38,569 nucleotides of DNA. Source: an uncultured Flavobacteriaceae bacterium (GTDB lineage Bacteria; Bacteroidota; Bacteroidia; Flavobacteriales; Flavobacteriaceae). The DNA is taken from positions 1 to 38,569 of the forward strand of contig CAJXUB010000017.1 of NCBI GenBank assembly GCA_913061125.1, given 5' to 3'. Shown here piece after piece: positions 7,767-17,600 of the stretch (position 1 is the first letter of the stretch; every line of letters starts with the position of its first letter). Below the pieces are notes generated by a model. That model was not told the DNA's origin. It made no database searches and was given only the letters and a program-made list of their open reading frames with translations. A program made the translations under genes and the position numbers.

Positions 7767-8984
7767 ATGGAATTAACAACAAACAACGTATGGATGATGA
7801 TCTGTACAGCACTGGTCTTTTTTATGCACTTGGGATTTGCCTTTTTGGAAATAGGCCTTACACGGCAAAAAAATACCATCAACATTTTATTTAAAAATAT
7901 TTTTATCATAACCACCGGACTTTTGCTGTATGGAATAGTCGGGTTTAATTTGATGTATCCTGGATTTGCAGACGGGGCCTTAGGTCTTTTCGGATTTGCA
8001 GGATTTGGACTTGTAGCGCCACTGGCAGATGGTGCTTTGGACTTGACTTACAGCGAAGGCTATACTTATTGGACCGATTTCTTGTTTCAGGGCATGTTTG
8101 CTGCTACTGCAGCAACCATTGTCTCTGGTGCCGTAGCAGAGCGGATGAAGATTCTTCCATTTATGATTTTCACGGTTCTGTATGTTGGATTTGTATACCC
8201 AATAGTTGGTTCTTGGAAATGGGGTGGTGGTTTTTTAGATCAACTCGATACACCATTTTACGATTTTGCAGGATCAACCTTAGTACATTCTGTAGGAGGA
8301 TGGGCGGCTTTGGTTGCCGTAATTTTACTAGGTGCCCGAATCGGAAAAATCAAAGACGGCAAAGTTCAGGCCATTCCAGGACACAACATTCCATTAGCCA
8401 CAGCAGGAGTTTTGATTTTATGGTTAGGATGGTTTGGTTTTAACGGAGGATCAGTACTTTCTGCCGATCCAGAATTAACATCACTAACGCTGGTTACGAC
8501 CTGCATTGCTGCGGCAGCTGGAGGTGTTTTTGCAGCCATAGCATCAACGGTTGTGTTTAAAAATTTGGATTTGACCATGTTTCTTAACGGCATATTGGGC
8601 GGATTGGTTGGAATCACAGCTGGTGCCGATCAAATGAGCCCTGCAGATGCCGTTTATATTGGGGCTATAGCGGGAGTCCTAATTGTGGCAGCCGTTTCAT
8701 TGTTTGATCGCTTAAAGCTTGACGACCCTGTTGGAGCCATAGCAGTTCACTTGGTTTGTGGTATTTGGGGTACATTGGCAGTTGGTCTGTTTGGTGAGTT
8801 GGCCTCTGGGGCACAATTTATGAGCCAACTGAAAGGAGTTGGGGCCTATGCCTTAGCTTGTATTTTGGGATCCGTTATTATTATTGGCGGTCTCAAACTC
8901 TTGCTCGGTATCCGAGTGAGTGAAAAGGAAGAAATCGACGGTTTGGATGCCCACGAACACGGCATGAGTGCCTATTCAGAATAG
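7767..8984 (+). CDS. amt: Ammonium transporter (Amt/AmtB family)
   Basis: A 405-residue integral membrane protein with about 11 hydrophobic segments. Family landmarks: YDFAGSTLVHSVGGWAALVA, containing Asp166 and the first pore His (His174), and AIAVHLVCGIWGTLAVGLF with the second pore His (His328). These match the Asp160/His168/His318 arrangement of E. coli AmtB. The C-terminal tail (EEIDGLDAHEHGMSAYSE) is the conserved cytoplasmic segment that contacts PII. There is no N-terminal signal peptide; the first segment starts at about residue 8, which is normal for Amt proteins outside Proteobacteria. It carries ammonium across the inner membrane. It is co-transcribed with the PII gene and followed by a terminator at 9015. 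Confidence 0.96.
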   Translation: MELTTNNVWMMICTALVFFMHLGFAFLEIGLTRQKNTINILFKNIFIITTGLLLYGIVGFNLMYPGFADGALGLFGFAGFGLVAPLADGALDLTYSEGYTYWTDFLFQGMFAATAATIVSGAVAERMKILPFMIFTVLYVGFVYPIVGSWKWGGGFLDQLDTPFYDFAGSTLVHSVGGWAALVAVILLGARIGKIKDGKVQAIPGHNIPLATAGVLILWLGWFGFNGGSVLSADPELTSLTLVTTCIAAAAGGVFAAIASTVVFKNLDLTMFLNGILGGLVGITAGADQMSPADAVYIGAIAGVLIVAAVSLFDRLKLDDPVGAIAVHLVCGIWGTLAVGLFGELASGAQFMSQLKGVGAYALACILGSVIIIGGLKLLLGIRVSEKEEIDGLDAHEHGMSAYSE

Positions 8985-9014
8985 TATTTATTTCTAATAA
9001 AATTGTATTTTTGG

Positions 9015-9047
9015 TCCTTGGTTTCTGTTGAAACCAAGGATTTTTTT
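9015..9047 (+). terminator. Rho-independent terminator after amt
   Basis: A perfect 11-bp stem TCCTTGGTTTC (9015-9025) / GAAACCAAGGA (9030-9040) with loop TGTT, then seven T. It ends only 12 nt before the ATG of the LacI-type gene, so that gene's promoter must lie within or just upstream of it. A -7-like TATTTTTG occurs at 9006-9013, but no -33 box is seen at the right distance. Confidence 0.92.
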
Positions 9048-9059
9048 AATAATTTGATT

Positions 9060-10058
9060 ATGGCAAAAAAAAGAACCACTTTGAAAGAATTAGCTTCAAT
9101 TTTAGAAGTTTCTATTTCAACAATTTCAAAGGCACTAAATGACAGTCATGAAATTAGTGAACCCACAAAGCAACGCATTGTGGAATTGGCAAAAATGCAC
9201 AATTATCGCCCCAACAAAACAGCTCTTGGGTTAAAATCTGGGCGGACCAATACGATTGCTGTTATCATTCCATCCGTTCAAAATAGTTTTTTTGCAAGAG
9301 CACTGTATGGTATTGAAAGTGTCATCTCCAAAACCAATTACAGCACCATCGTATGTCTCACGAAGGAATCTTTCGATAAAGAGGTTGATAATGTGGATAT
9401 GCTCTGCAATGGCGTTGTGGATGGTTTCATTGTTGCGGTTTGCCAAGAAACTCAAAATTTGGGTGATTTTAATCATTTTAAAGACGCTATAAGCGATGGC
9501 AAAAGCATTGTTATGTTTGATTGTGTTTTGAATTCTGTGCCTTGTACCAAAGTAATAACTAATGATTACACCGCTATTTCTCAAGCCACCCAAAAACTTA
9601 TTGAATCGGATAGAAAAAACATTGTTTTGGTTTCTACCATTCACAATTCAAATGTTGGAAAACAACGCACGAAAGGGTACCAAAAGGCCATGAAAGAAGC
9701 TCAGCTTTCTGATGTTGTTTTGGAATCGAAGCCCAAAACCATTGAATCTGTTTTGAAAGAGCATGTCATTAACAATTCAGTGGACGCTGTGATAGCTCTG
9801 GATACTGATGCGTCATTTGCGGCCTACAAAGTAGCTCAAGAATTAAATAAAAATATTCCAAACGACATTGCTGTAATCGGCTATGTAAGCGAACGAATAG
9901 CACCATATTTAGCCCCTGGCCTAACCACGATTAACCAACACAGTTTCACCATGGGTAAAACTGCAGCTACTTTGTTATTAGAACAACTGGAACATAAAAC
10001 GAATGTCGATTCTACCGTCGTTATTGATTCAACACTTTCGCAACGCGAGTCGTCTTAG
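9060..10058 (+). CDS. LacI/GalR family transcriptional regulator
   Basis: A 332-residue regulator. Residues 5-26 are the helix-turn-helix (TLKELASILEVSISTISKALND), followed by the hinge region YRPNKTALGLKSGRTNTIAV. Residues from about 60 onward form a periplasmic-binding-protein-like sensor domain; DIAVIGYVSERIAPYLAPGLTTINQ near the C-terminus matches the family's FDD-x(n)-P-LT-I region. The ATG at 9060 is preferred over an in-frame TTG at 9003, because the extra residues would be encoded by the amt terminator and add nothing to the domain. Members of this family usually sense sugars or nucleosides. No sugar-use genes are adjacent, so target and ligand are unknown. It ends 3 nt from the stop of the convergent DUF1501 gene. 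Confidence 0.92.
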   Translation: MAKKRTTLKELASILEVSISTISKALNDSHEISEPTKQRIVELAKMHNYRPNKTALGLKSGRTNTIAVIIPSVQNSFFARALYGIESVISKTNYSTIVCLTKESFDKEVDNVDMLCNGVVDGFIVAVCQETQNLGDFNHFKDAISDGKSIVMFDCVLNSVPCTKVITNDYTAISQATQKLIESDRKNIVLVSTIHNSNVGKQRTKGYQKAMKEAQLSDVVLESKPKTIESVLKEHVINNSVDAVIALDTDASFAAYKVAQELNKNIPNDIAVIGYVSERIAPYLAPGLTTINQHSFTMGKTAATLLLEQLEHKTNVDSTVVIDSTLSQRESS

Positions 10059-10061
10059 CCG

Positions 10062-11693
10062 TTATGGTTTAATGAGTTTATGAACGGAAGTTTCCACCCC
10101 ATTTTTTAGGGTTAAAATATAAAATCCACTTGAAATTTGATCCGAAATTATTTGGGCTTTGGCATTGGTAAAATTTAACTTACCTTTCATTACCAATTGC
10201 CCCAATTGATTCCGCAATTCGTAGGCAGTTTCCAGTTCTGGGCGATCGCTCATAACATGAATGGTTTCCTGAAAGGGATTTGGAAATACAGACCATGTGC
10301 CTTTTATGGGGTCATCGTTGCTTAAGGATTCGTTGAAACATTCAGGCGCAACTTTATACGTTTCTTTGATTAGCTCCGAGATTTTTGTTTCTGTAAAACT
10401 ATTTTGAGTTGAATTTTCTAAAAACGTATTATCAATTTGAGTATCGGTTGCCCCTAAAAAGTCTTGAAAAAGCGTGGCAAAGATAGCTCTGTAATCGAAC
10501 TGAACGGTTTCAACTTGATAATTATTATCTGTAGTAGCTTCAGACAAATCGACATTAACACCAGAAATTCCACTTCTAACAGGATTTCCGAAGACAAACA
10601 TAGGAGCCACTTCGCCATGGTCGGTTCCTAAACTTCCATTTTCTTTGGCTTTACGTCCAAATTCAGAAAAGGTAAGGCCAACCACATCTTGTCCAGCGCT
10701 ATCGGCATTTAAATCTTGCATAAATGCTGATACAGCTTCAGATAATTGACCTAAGAGTTCGTGGTGGGTTCCCAAAATATCTCCAGAAGCTTGGTTTTGT
10801 TCGTTGTGTGTGTCAAATCCTCCGAGTGTGACCAAATATACTTTCGATTGCATGTTTCCACGAATCAGCCGCGCTACAGTTTTAAGCTGATTGGCTAAAT
10901 TCGTATCGGGGTAGGCGGCCAGATTCATTCCAGCATTGAAAGCATTTGAAATACTTGCAGAATATTGATTTGATAAAGCATCGGTATTAATAATGTAATG
11001 TAATTCAGTACCGTAATGAGAATTTGGGATATTATTTGGGGCATCGCCAGCCAGGCCACTCAATACGGAATAGAAATTTTCAGCGTCTTGGCCATTAATA
11101 TTAATTGCTAAACCGTGCTCAATAACTCCATGGAATCCCAGGTTTAAATTAGGGGATCCAATTTGAATTCCGAGTGGAAATGTTGTGGGAATGAATTGAT
11201 CGTAGTGTTGTTCCATAAATCGTCCAATCCATCCACTGCTGTTTCCATTGGCCCAGTTACTGCCGTCATTACCAGTGGCATAAATATCTTTCGATGCAAA
11301 GTGACTTTTGTTTTGTAGAGGGTATCCAACAGATTGAATTATTCGCAATTGATCTTGGTCATAAAGCGATTGGAATTCGGCTAAAGCTGGATGCAGTGCA
11401 ATGTCCTGATTTGTTCCAACTAGCGAGGAATCAATAGTACTCATGGGAAGATATAATGCGGGCGGAATATGGATATTCGGTCTTAATGCCTGATATTCAC
11501 TATAAACATTCAAGGGGATAACGCTGTTTAGACCATCATTCCCCCCAGATAATTCTATCAGTACGAGTTTGCGATTGGAAAAATCACAATTCATAAAACG
11601 GTTGGCCAACTTCAGAGATGCTTGAACCTGAAAGGGCATCAATCCTAGAGCGGATGCGGTACCGGTTAGTTTTACAAATTCTCTTCGTTTCAT
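10062..11693 (-). CDS. DUF1501 protein with Tat-type signal and T9SS type A sorting domain
   Basis: A 543-residue protein. The N-terminus MKRREFVKLTGTASALGLMP has a twin-arginine motif and hydrophobic stretch, so export by Tat is likely. The body has DUF1501 features: LVLIELSGGNDGLNSVIPL, YLVTLGGFDTHNEQNQASGD and LTFSEFGRKAKENGSLGTDH. The fold is related to sulfatase/alkaline phosphatase enzymes, but substrates are not established. Residues from about 470 form a type A C-terminal domain (WSVFPNPFQETIHV, then SSGFYILTLKNG and HKLIKP), which directs passage through T9SS to the surface. It is the second gene of an operon, 10 nt after the DUF1800 gene. DUF1800-DUF1501 pairs are a recurring arrangement in bacteria. 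Confidence 0.92.
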   Translation of the reverse strand: MKRREFVKLTGTASALGLMPFQVQASLKLANRFMNCDFSNRKLVLIELSGGNDGLNSVIPLNVYSEYQALRPNIHIPPALYLPMSTIDSSLVGTNQDIALHPALAEFQSLYDQDQLRIIQSVGYPLQNKSHFASKDIYATGNDGSNWANGNSSGWIGRFMEQHYDQFIPTTFPLGIQIGSPNLNLGFHGVIEHGLAININGQDAENFYSVLSGLAGDAPNNIPNSHYGTELHYIINTDALSNQYSASISNAFNAGMNLAAYPDTNLANQLKTVARLIRGNMQSKVYLVTLGGFDTHNEQNQASGDILGTHHELLGQLSEAVSAFMQDLNADSAGQDVVGLTFSEFGRKAKENGSLGTDHGEVAPMFVFGNPVRSGISGVNVDLSEATTDNNYQVETVQFDYRAIFATLFQDFLGATDTQIDNTFLENSTQNSFTETKISELIKETYKVAPECFNESLSNDDPIKGTWSVFPNPFQETIHVMSDRPELETAYELRNQLGQLVMKGKLNFTNAKAQIISDQISSGFYILTLKNGVETSVHKLIKP

Positions 11694-11703
11694 AGCATCG
11701 TTT

Positions 11704-13395
11704 TTACATCAATTGAAATTCAGCGGCGTTTAACATTTTGTTGAATAGAGCTTCCAGTCTAATTCTTACCTGAACATCATTTCCAGTTTGTAGGTATTGG
11801 AACCAAGCGGTGTTCCAGTATGTCGGGTTTAAATCATTAAGCACGGACATGAAATATTGAATGCGATCCTCGTCTATTGATTCGCAATACAGTAATTCTG
11901 CCAAGTCGTTAACTAGGGTATTCGCATCGCTTGGGAGAGTGAATATATCGGAATTCTCTACATAATCCACAGCATCAAATTGCGCCCAAATGTTCGTGTT
12001 TGGGGCGTTTATTTTATTTTTTCCAGAAATGAACGATTCAATTAATTTGTATCGAGAAATGATTGTATTGCTAGAAAACCAACTTCGGTCAAAACTTGGA
12101 CTCTGGTAATTGCCAGGGTATCCGGCTACAGAATCCGGCGAGAATGGATTAATTCCTGCTCCGGGGAAATAGGCGAAATAGCAAAAATTGTAGTAAAATT
12201 TAAAGAAATTGATCTGGTCGTCGTTGTAGGATACTGGAGAAGGGGTGTAACTGGCCTCGGGGTTAGGTAAGCTGATGTTGAGCAGTTGAATCATTTCACT
12301 TAAAAGTTGAATGGGGTTTTTAATAATACTACCAACGATTTCATCGGAGGAGTTGGAGTCATCTTCGTCAAAAAAATGTTGAGACGAAAGCAATGTTTTG
12401 GTAATGTCTAATAACGAAAAATTGGAGGCAATTAATTGATTTGCCAATGGCGCAATGATATCGTCCTCCACCTCTTGGTTCCACTCACTTTTTACAAAGA
12501 ATCGGTATAACTTTCGGCAATAAGCCTTTGCCGTTTCAGGTTGTGAAAATACCATATCAACATAAGTTTCCAATTCGGTTTGAATGTCCTCGGCAGTTGT
12601 CCCCCCTGCTATGGTGGTATTACTAAACGCACTTGAAAAGGTTTTGGAATCTGTGTTGTGTTGGCTGGTATTGATATAACCTGTGGGAATTCCAGTTTCC
12701 GGATCAACTGTATTTCTGAGGGGATTGATTTTGATTCCAGAAAATATTTTTGCGGTTTCTTGAATGTCCTCCTCAGTATAATTGGTGTAGTTTCCAACGC
12801 CAGCTTGGGGACCTTTCAGGATGGTAAAAAGCTCTAAAAACTCACGGGCATAGTTCTCATTTGGATTGTTTTTATTGTTTGTTGTGTTGTCCAAAAAGAG
12901 CAACATGGAGTTGTCAAAAGAGATTTTTTGAGCTAAAGTTTTTAAGCTTCCATATGCATACACATCCAACAACCTCAAGTGATCGTAAAAATGGGAAGAT
13001 AATCCGGCTCCATTATCTTTTGAAACAGTAAAAGTGGTGTGGAGAAAAAATATCAGTTTGTGTTTCAAACAATTCTGTTTTAAGCTATTGTACCACCACC
13101 AAGCGGAAACGATTGCTCTTTTTCTAAATTGACCGTCGGGGAAATCATCAGCGGAGGTAAAAGGGTCATTCAGCCAAAAATCATCTGCAATACCAGTGGC
13201 ATTGTTCGGTTTCCAATCGTAGGGTTGCTCCCAAAACAAGGTAGGTTCTTGTGCCAATTCCTCAACGGCTTGCGTGGGAGTTAGTGTGGCAAAATAATCC
13301 AATGTTATTTTATTGTAATGAAAACAACTCCGCCGAAGCAAATGCTTTGCTTTTCGGGGCCCAAGAACTGCCATTGATGGATTTAAAGATGCCAT
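11704..13395 (-). CDS. DUF1800 family protein, partner of the DUF1501 protein
   Basis: A 563-residue protein from the ATG at 13395; a TTG two codons upstream is possible but less likely. It carries the DUF1800 pattern: RKAKHLLRRSCF near the N-terminus, FFLHTTFTVSKDNG and then NPNENYAREFLELFTI in the centre, and QETAKIFSGI. No signal peptide or T9SS domain is visible, although its partner has both, so it either stays inside or is exported together with the partner. The biochemical function of the family is not established. It is the first gene of a two-gene minus-strand operon, facing the 13396-13833 intergenic region. Confidence 0.9.
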   Translation of the reverse strand: MASLNPSMAVLGPRKAKHLLRRSCFHYNKITLDYFATLTPTQAVEELAQEPTLFWEQPYDWKPNNATGIADDFWLNDPFTSADDFPDGQFRKRAIVSAWWWYNSLKQNCLKHKLIFFLHTTFTVSKDNGAGLSSHFYDHLRLLDVYAYGSLKTLAQKISFDNSMLLFLDNTTNNKNNPNENYAREFLELFTILKGPQAGVGNYTNYTEEDIQETAKIFSGIKINPLRNTVDPETGIPTGYINTSQHNTDSKTFSSAFSNTTIAGGTTAEDIQTELETYVDMVFSQPETAKAYCRKLYRFFVKSEWNQEVEDDIIAPLANQLIASNFSLLDITKTLLSSQHFFDEDDSNSSDEIVGSIIKNPIQLLSEMIQLLNISLPNPEASYTPSPVSYNDDQINFFKFYYNFCYFAYFPGAGINPFSPDSVAGYPGNYQSPSFDRSWFSSNTIISRYKLIESFISGKNKINAPNTNIWAQFDAVDYVENSDIFTLPSDANTLVNDLAELLYCESIDEDRIQYFMSVLNDLNPTYWNTAWFQYLQTGNDVQVRIRLEALFNKMLNAAEFQLM

Positions 13396-13610
13396 CCTCA
13401 AAATTAGTTAATTTACTGTAAATCACGAAGTTATAAAAAAAACATGAATTTAGGAAGGTGTTTTTTTTCGAGTTAAACCACGCGTCCATGATAGCTTATG
13501 ATGGGGTGCCACCGTTGTCTTTTTATGGTGAGGGTAATTTTCAATTGAATTAGGAGCATAAAAGCAATTTTTTTTGATCCCTGTGTGTTAATTATACACC
13601 AAAATTTTCC

Positions 13611-13665
13611 CGTTTATTACGTCAAATGGCCGTTTATTACGTCAAATGGCCGTTTGTTACATGAC
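13611..13665. repeat. 20-bp direct repeats (2 exact copies plus a degraded third)
   Basis: The unit CGTTTATTACGTCAAATGGC occurs at 13611-13630 and again at 13631-13650; CGTTTGTTACATGAC (13651-13665) is a partial, altered third copy. The unit junctions create two near-palindromes AAATGGCCGTTT (13624-13635 and 13644-13655), spaced exactly 20 bp or about two helical turns. The array ends 2 bp before a -33-like TTG, as expected for a regulator-binding array. Confidence 0.8.
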
Positions 13666-13667
13666 CC

Positions 13668-13698
13668 TTGCAAGTCAAAAACATCTGGCATACTTTTA
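13668..13698 (+). promoter_or_regulatory. Promoter candidate downstream of the 20-bp repeats
   Basis: TTG (13668-13670), a 20-nt spacer, then TACTTTTA (13691-13698), which matches the Bacteroidota -7 consensus TAnnTTTG at all but the last position. Transcription would start near 13704 and meet the terminator at 13750, giving a transcript of about 80 nt unless it reads through into the TPR gene. Confidence 0.5.
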
Positions 13699-13703
13699 CA
13701 GCA

Positions 13704-13782
13704 GTAATACTTTTTACTACATTTTTTAAAAGTTAAATTGGTTAATTTGAAAAAGCATTCTTGTCATGAGGATGCTTTTTTT
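13704..13782 (+). ncRNA. Possible small RNA or attenuated leader
   Basis: The interval is bounded by a promoter-like sequence and a Rho-independent terminator, and has no ORF. The 5' part can form AGTAA/TTACT, and a second small hairpin AAATT/AATTT precedes the terminator. It could be a free-standing small RNA or a leader that ends early before the TPR gene. No known RNA family was recognised. Confidence 0.35.
13750..13782 (+). terminator. Rho-independent terminator without an upstream protein gene
   Basis: Stem AAAAAGCAT (13750-13758) with ATGCTTTTT (13772-13780), extended inward by T-G, C-G, T-A and T-G pairs, followed by T to 13782. No plus-strand gene precedes it since 10058, which supports a short transcript starting in the intergenic region. 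Confidence 0.8.
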
Positions 13783-13806
13783 ATTTAACCGTTTAAAAAA
13801 ATCCAT

Positions 13807-13814
13807 TACTTTTG
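13807..13814 (+). promoter_or_regulatory. -7 box candidate for the secreted TPR gene
   Basis: TACTTTTG matches TAnnTTTG exactly, 19 nt before the ATG. The -33 position has only TTA instead of TTG. It lies after the terminator at 13750, so it could transcribe the TPR gene independently. Confidence 0.45.
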
Positions 13815-13833
13815 GTATTTTAACATCAAAATC

Positions 13834-14538
13834 ATGAAATTGAAAACTTTATCCCTCTGTATTTTTGCAACTTGTTTTAGCATATTTTCCAATGCTCAAT
13901 CCCATACCGATTTAGTCAAGCATTACAAAACATATTATGCTCAAATGAAAAAAACGGCCGATGCTCAGGGGATAATAAATGCATTGAATCACTTGGTTAT
14001 TTTGGAACCCAATGTGGCCCGTAAGGATACTTTGGCGGCCTACTATATGAACGAGGGTAAATACGTTCAAGCCCTGAGCATCCTCGGCGTCCAAACTAAC
14101 GAAGCGGACACCGATATGGCTGTTGAGGTGAAAGCGGTTTGTTTAAAATCTTTGAACGAACCGGTACGTGCTTTGGAACATTACGAGCTGTTGTTTCAGC
14201 GCAGACCCAGTGCCAGTCTGGCTTATGAGTTGGCCGATTTGAAAATTCAAACCGATGACCTCGCGGGTGCAGGTTTGAATATAACATATGGTATTGCCAA
14301 TAGTCCTGAGGACATGATGAAACCCTATTACGAAAGTCAGTCACCTTATCAGGTTCCCTTAAAAGTTGGTTTTTTATACTTAAGAGCTATTGCAAAATTC
14401 AGAGAAAACCCAAACACAAATCACGATGCCGCTATAGCCATTCTGGATGAAGCTTTGGCAGCTGCACCTCAGTTTAATTTGGCCACTTTAGCCAAAACAG
14501 CCATTGAAAATCAAAGGGGGAGTCTCACTAAAGAATAG
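13834..14538 (+). CDS. Secreted TPR-like protein of unknown function
   Basis: A 234-residue protein with a signal peptide (MKLKTLSLCIFATCFSIFSNAQ) and then helical repeats of TPR type (for example DTLAAYYMNEGKYVQALSIL and PVRALEHYELLFQRRPSASL), probably three to four units, with a C-terminal DAAIAILDEALAAAPQFNLA. It is expected in the periplasm. Such proteins act as scaffolds; no partner is indicated, because the gene stands alone between the intergenic region and a terminator shared with the convergent gene. I see no catalytic motif. Confidence 0.85.
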   Translation: MKLKTLSLCIFATCFSIFSNAQSHTDLVKHYKTYYAQMKKTADAQGIINALNHLVILEPNVARKDTLAAYYMNEGKYVQALSILGVQTNEADTDMAVEVKAVCLKSLNEPVRALEHYELLFQRRPSASLAYELADLKIQTDDLAGAGLNITYGIANSPEDMMKPYYESQSPYQVPLKVGFLYLRAIAKFRENPNTNHDAAIAILDEALAAAPQFNLATLAKTAIENQRGSLTKE

Positions 14539-14550
14539 CAAATCCTCATA

Positions 14551-14579
14551 AAAAAAACCGCAAAACTGCGGTTTTTTTT
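14551..14579. terminator. Bidirectional terminator between convergent genes
   Basis: AAAAAAACCGCA-aaac-TGCGGTTTTTTT: a perfect stem with an A run on one side and a T run on the other, so it can end transcription from both the TPR gene (plus) and the large T9SS cargo gene (minus). Confidence 0.92.
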
Positions 14580-14623
14580 AGTTTAGATGGTTTGTACAGT
14601 AGTCATTTGAATCGTGGCAGAAT

Positions 14624-17600
14624 TTAATTTTTTAAAAGTTTTTTGGTAATTCGTTTATTGTTTGATTCGATGTCTAAAAGGTACATTCCACTGGCAAATT
14701 CACTTAAGTCAAGTTTGTAATTTGATGCTCCAGTTGTATTTGAAACTTCAAGTAATAATTTTCCAGTCACGTCTCTTACAATGAGCTTATAATTCGGAAG
14801 ATTCTGAACTCGAATATTAAAAATATCATTTGAGGGATTTGGAAATACGGCAATTTGCTCCAGTTCATATTCTGTTGTATTTAGTGTTGTTCCTTCCACG
14901 ACAAGATTGTCAATTACAGCGCCTTCTTCATTGACATACTCGTCTGTATGTAGAACAAATCTGAACATAATGTTCGATTGGTTTGATAATGCGGCCAAAT
15001 TGTAAGAATATTCTTGCATTGTTGTGTTTGTTCCTGTCCATTGTCCACCAACGCAATTGTAGCAATTGCTTGCAATACCATCTCCAGATATTCTTGAACT
15101 GTTGTACCAATTTGGGTCGCTTTCACTACCAAGAAGTATCCAGTTTTGACCCGAGTCAGTTGAGTATTGCATGTATAGAAGATCCCAGTCAAATTCGATA
15201 TCAAAAGCCATATCAAATTTTAGAATGGGATCTCCAAGGGTTGTTAAATCGTAGCAAGGCGTGTAGAGAAATGATCTTGTGTTATCGGGGTAATTACCTC
15301 CTAAGTTGGTCGCATAAGCTCGTTCTCCAGACGACGTTGTGTTAAGTTGAGTGCCAAATGGAATACCGCGTTCCCAGGTTAAACTTCCGCTTTCTGCGAC
15401 TACCAATAGATCATCAGCAAGTGTTTCAAAAGTATTTACGACCTGTGTCATGGCTGTTTTATTGACGCTAAAACTAATTGAAGCACTATTGTTAGAATTG
15501 TAATAATCATTAGTAATGTCAACAGAGGCATCAATGGTGCTTGTTCCAAAATTTACATCTAAATTTGGGAGGTCAATTAAAACTTCTTCAAGGGATTCAA
15601 TAGAACCGTTCCAAATTTCTGTATTGGAAGTTCCGCTATTAATACTGTATGAAATTTCAATCTGTGTAATGGTATTTTGTCCGTTGTTTTTGACGCGCAA
15701 TTGTGGTGTAATTTCTCCGCAAAATACTGAGGATTCATCCGGATTTTCGATGCTAACAAGTTTAACATCATCTGCAGCTAATGAAGCGCTGGGCATGGTG
15801 CTTCGCCAGATGCCACGCCCGTAAGTGGATGCAACGATTTGATTGTCAGGGATATTGATGCTTAAATCGGTTACAGATGTATTTGGTAGATTGACTTCAA
15901 ACGGTAACCATTCGTTAGAGTTATCATCACGGCGATAGACGCCCAAACTTGTGCCTAGATACATCACATTACTTGGCGTATCCATTTGGTGTTTTATGAT
16001 ATTTTTAACCACAGAAGGTAAACTGCCAGTGATATCTTCAAACGAAGCGCCTTGATCGGATGATTTATACACTTTGCCATTGCCACCTCTTGTGGTTACA
16101 TAAAGGATGTTGTTGTCATTGTTATGAACTTCAATAGAGGTGATGTTATTTGGGAAATTGCCTAGACTAACAAAACTCACCCCTCGATCTGTACTTTTGT
16201 GTAAGGTTTGATTGGTGGCAACATAGATGATGTCAGAATCAATAGCATCCAATTCAAGAACATCAATATTGGTCCCGAAGCTGGGTGAAATCTCAGTGAA
16301 AGCACCGTTTTCAAACTGGTATAAGCTGCTGTAACCGGCATAAACCTCACTGTCTTTGTTAATACTCAATGGGGTAATCCAATTGCCGTTAGTTGGTCCT
16401 GAGTAGCTTTGGGTACCAGACATCCCCGAGTTGGAATTTACAAATAAATTCTGCCCCAATTGCATAAATCCATAATATAGGTTGTCGTTATTAGGATCAA
16501 TCACACTTTCCATGCCGTCCCCGCCGTGGTAATTATTCCAAGTGTTGAAAAAACCAAACCCACCATTATCTTGAGTGCCTCCTGCAATTTTATTAGAATT
16601 TTGTTTGGAAACTGAAACCCGGTAAAACTGACTAATGGCCATATCACCAGTAAAATCTGTAAACGTAGTGCCTTGATTTGTGGATTTAAAAAATCCACCA
16701 TCTGAACCAACGTACAATTCGTTATTATAAAATTTCAGAAAGTGAATATCGGCGTGCGTGTAAGCGGCGTCTCGAACATACCAATTGTTTAATTTTGTAA
16801 AGCTGTCGCCACCGTCACTAGTTTTCCAAACGTTAAGAACTCCCACATACAACTCGTTTTCATTGGTATCTGAAACTGCCATAGCTAGGTCGTACCAGGC
16901 CTGATTACTTTCGTAAATATCGGTCGTGTTATCCATTTTTGTAAAACCTCCTCCACTGTTGGTAGATTTATAAACCCCTTCAAAGCCATAATTTCCAGTG
17001 CTAGCCACGACATAAACCAGCTCTTCATTGGCTGGAGTGACATCCATAACCAGTCGCGCAGAATCCGATGGAAGACCAAAACCACTGACCCCAAAACTAT
17101 CTCCACCATCAGAAGATTTAAAAAATTGAGAATCTGTTATGGCGTATATTGTATCAGGATCGTTTGGTTTTTGTTTCACTCCTTGAAACGCTCCACTTTG
17201 TGTTTGTGTCCAATTTGTTCCTCCATTTGAAGTTTTATATACGCCACCATTGGTTGCAGCCCATAATACGTTGGGGTTTGTAGCATGAATTTCCAATTCG
17301 TAAATACGAGATGGTGAGTTGGTTGGGTTTAAATCTGTTTGATTCCATGTGGCGCCACCATTGGTGGATTTCCAAATTCCAACACTGTATGAATCGCCTG
17401 CATCATCATCGCCAGTGGCGATATAAATGGTATTAGGATTGGTGTAGTCAATTGCAATACTCGAAACTCCGATTTGAGGTAATTCATCAGAAAGAGGGGC
17501 GTACGTCAGACCACCATCCACAGATTTCCAAATACCGCCAGATGGAGTTCCAACATAAACAATATCATTGTCGGTTGGATGTGGGGTGATGCAATTGACA

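Larger units (their letters stand above)
13396..13833. other. 438-bp divergent intergenic region
   Basis: This region separates the DUF1800 operon (minus) from a secreted TPR gene (plus). From left to right: poly-A/T stretches; a 6-bp-arm hairpin GTGTGT/ATACAC at 13583-13599; 20-bp direct repeats at 13611-13665; a promoter-like pair at 13668-13698; a terminator at 13750-13782; and a second -7-like box at 13807-13814 just before the TPR gene. A 21-codon ORF (13488-13553) shows no recognisable product. Confidence 0.7.

Noticed and set aside
13488-13553. 21-codon ORF in the intergenic region
   Set aside because: No homology recognised, no clear ribosome binding site, and too short to support.
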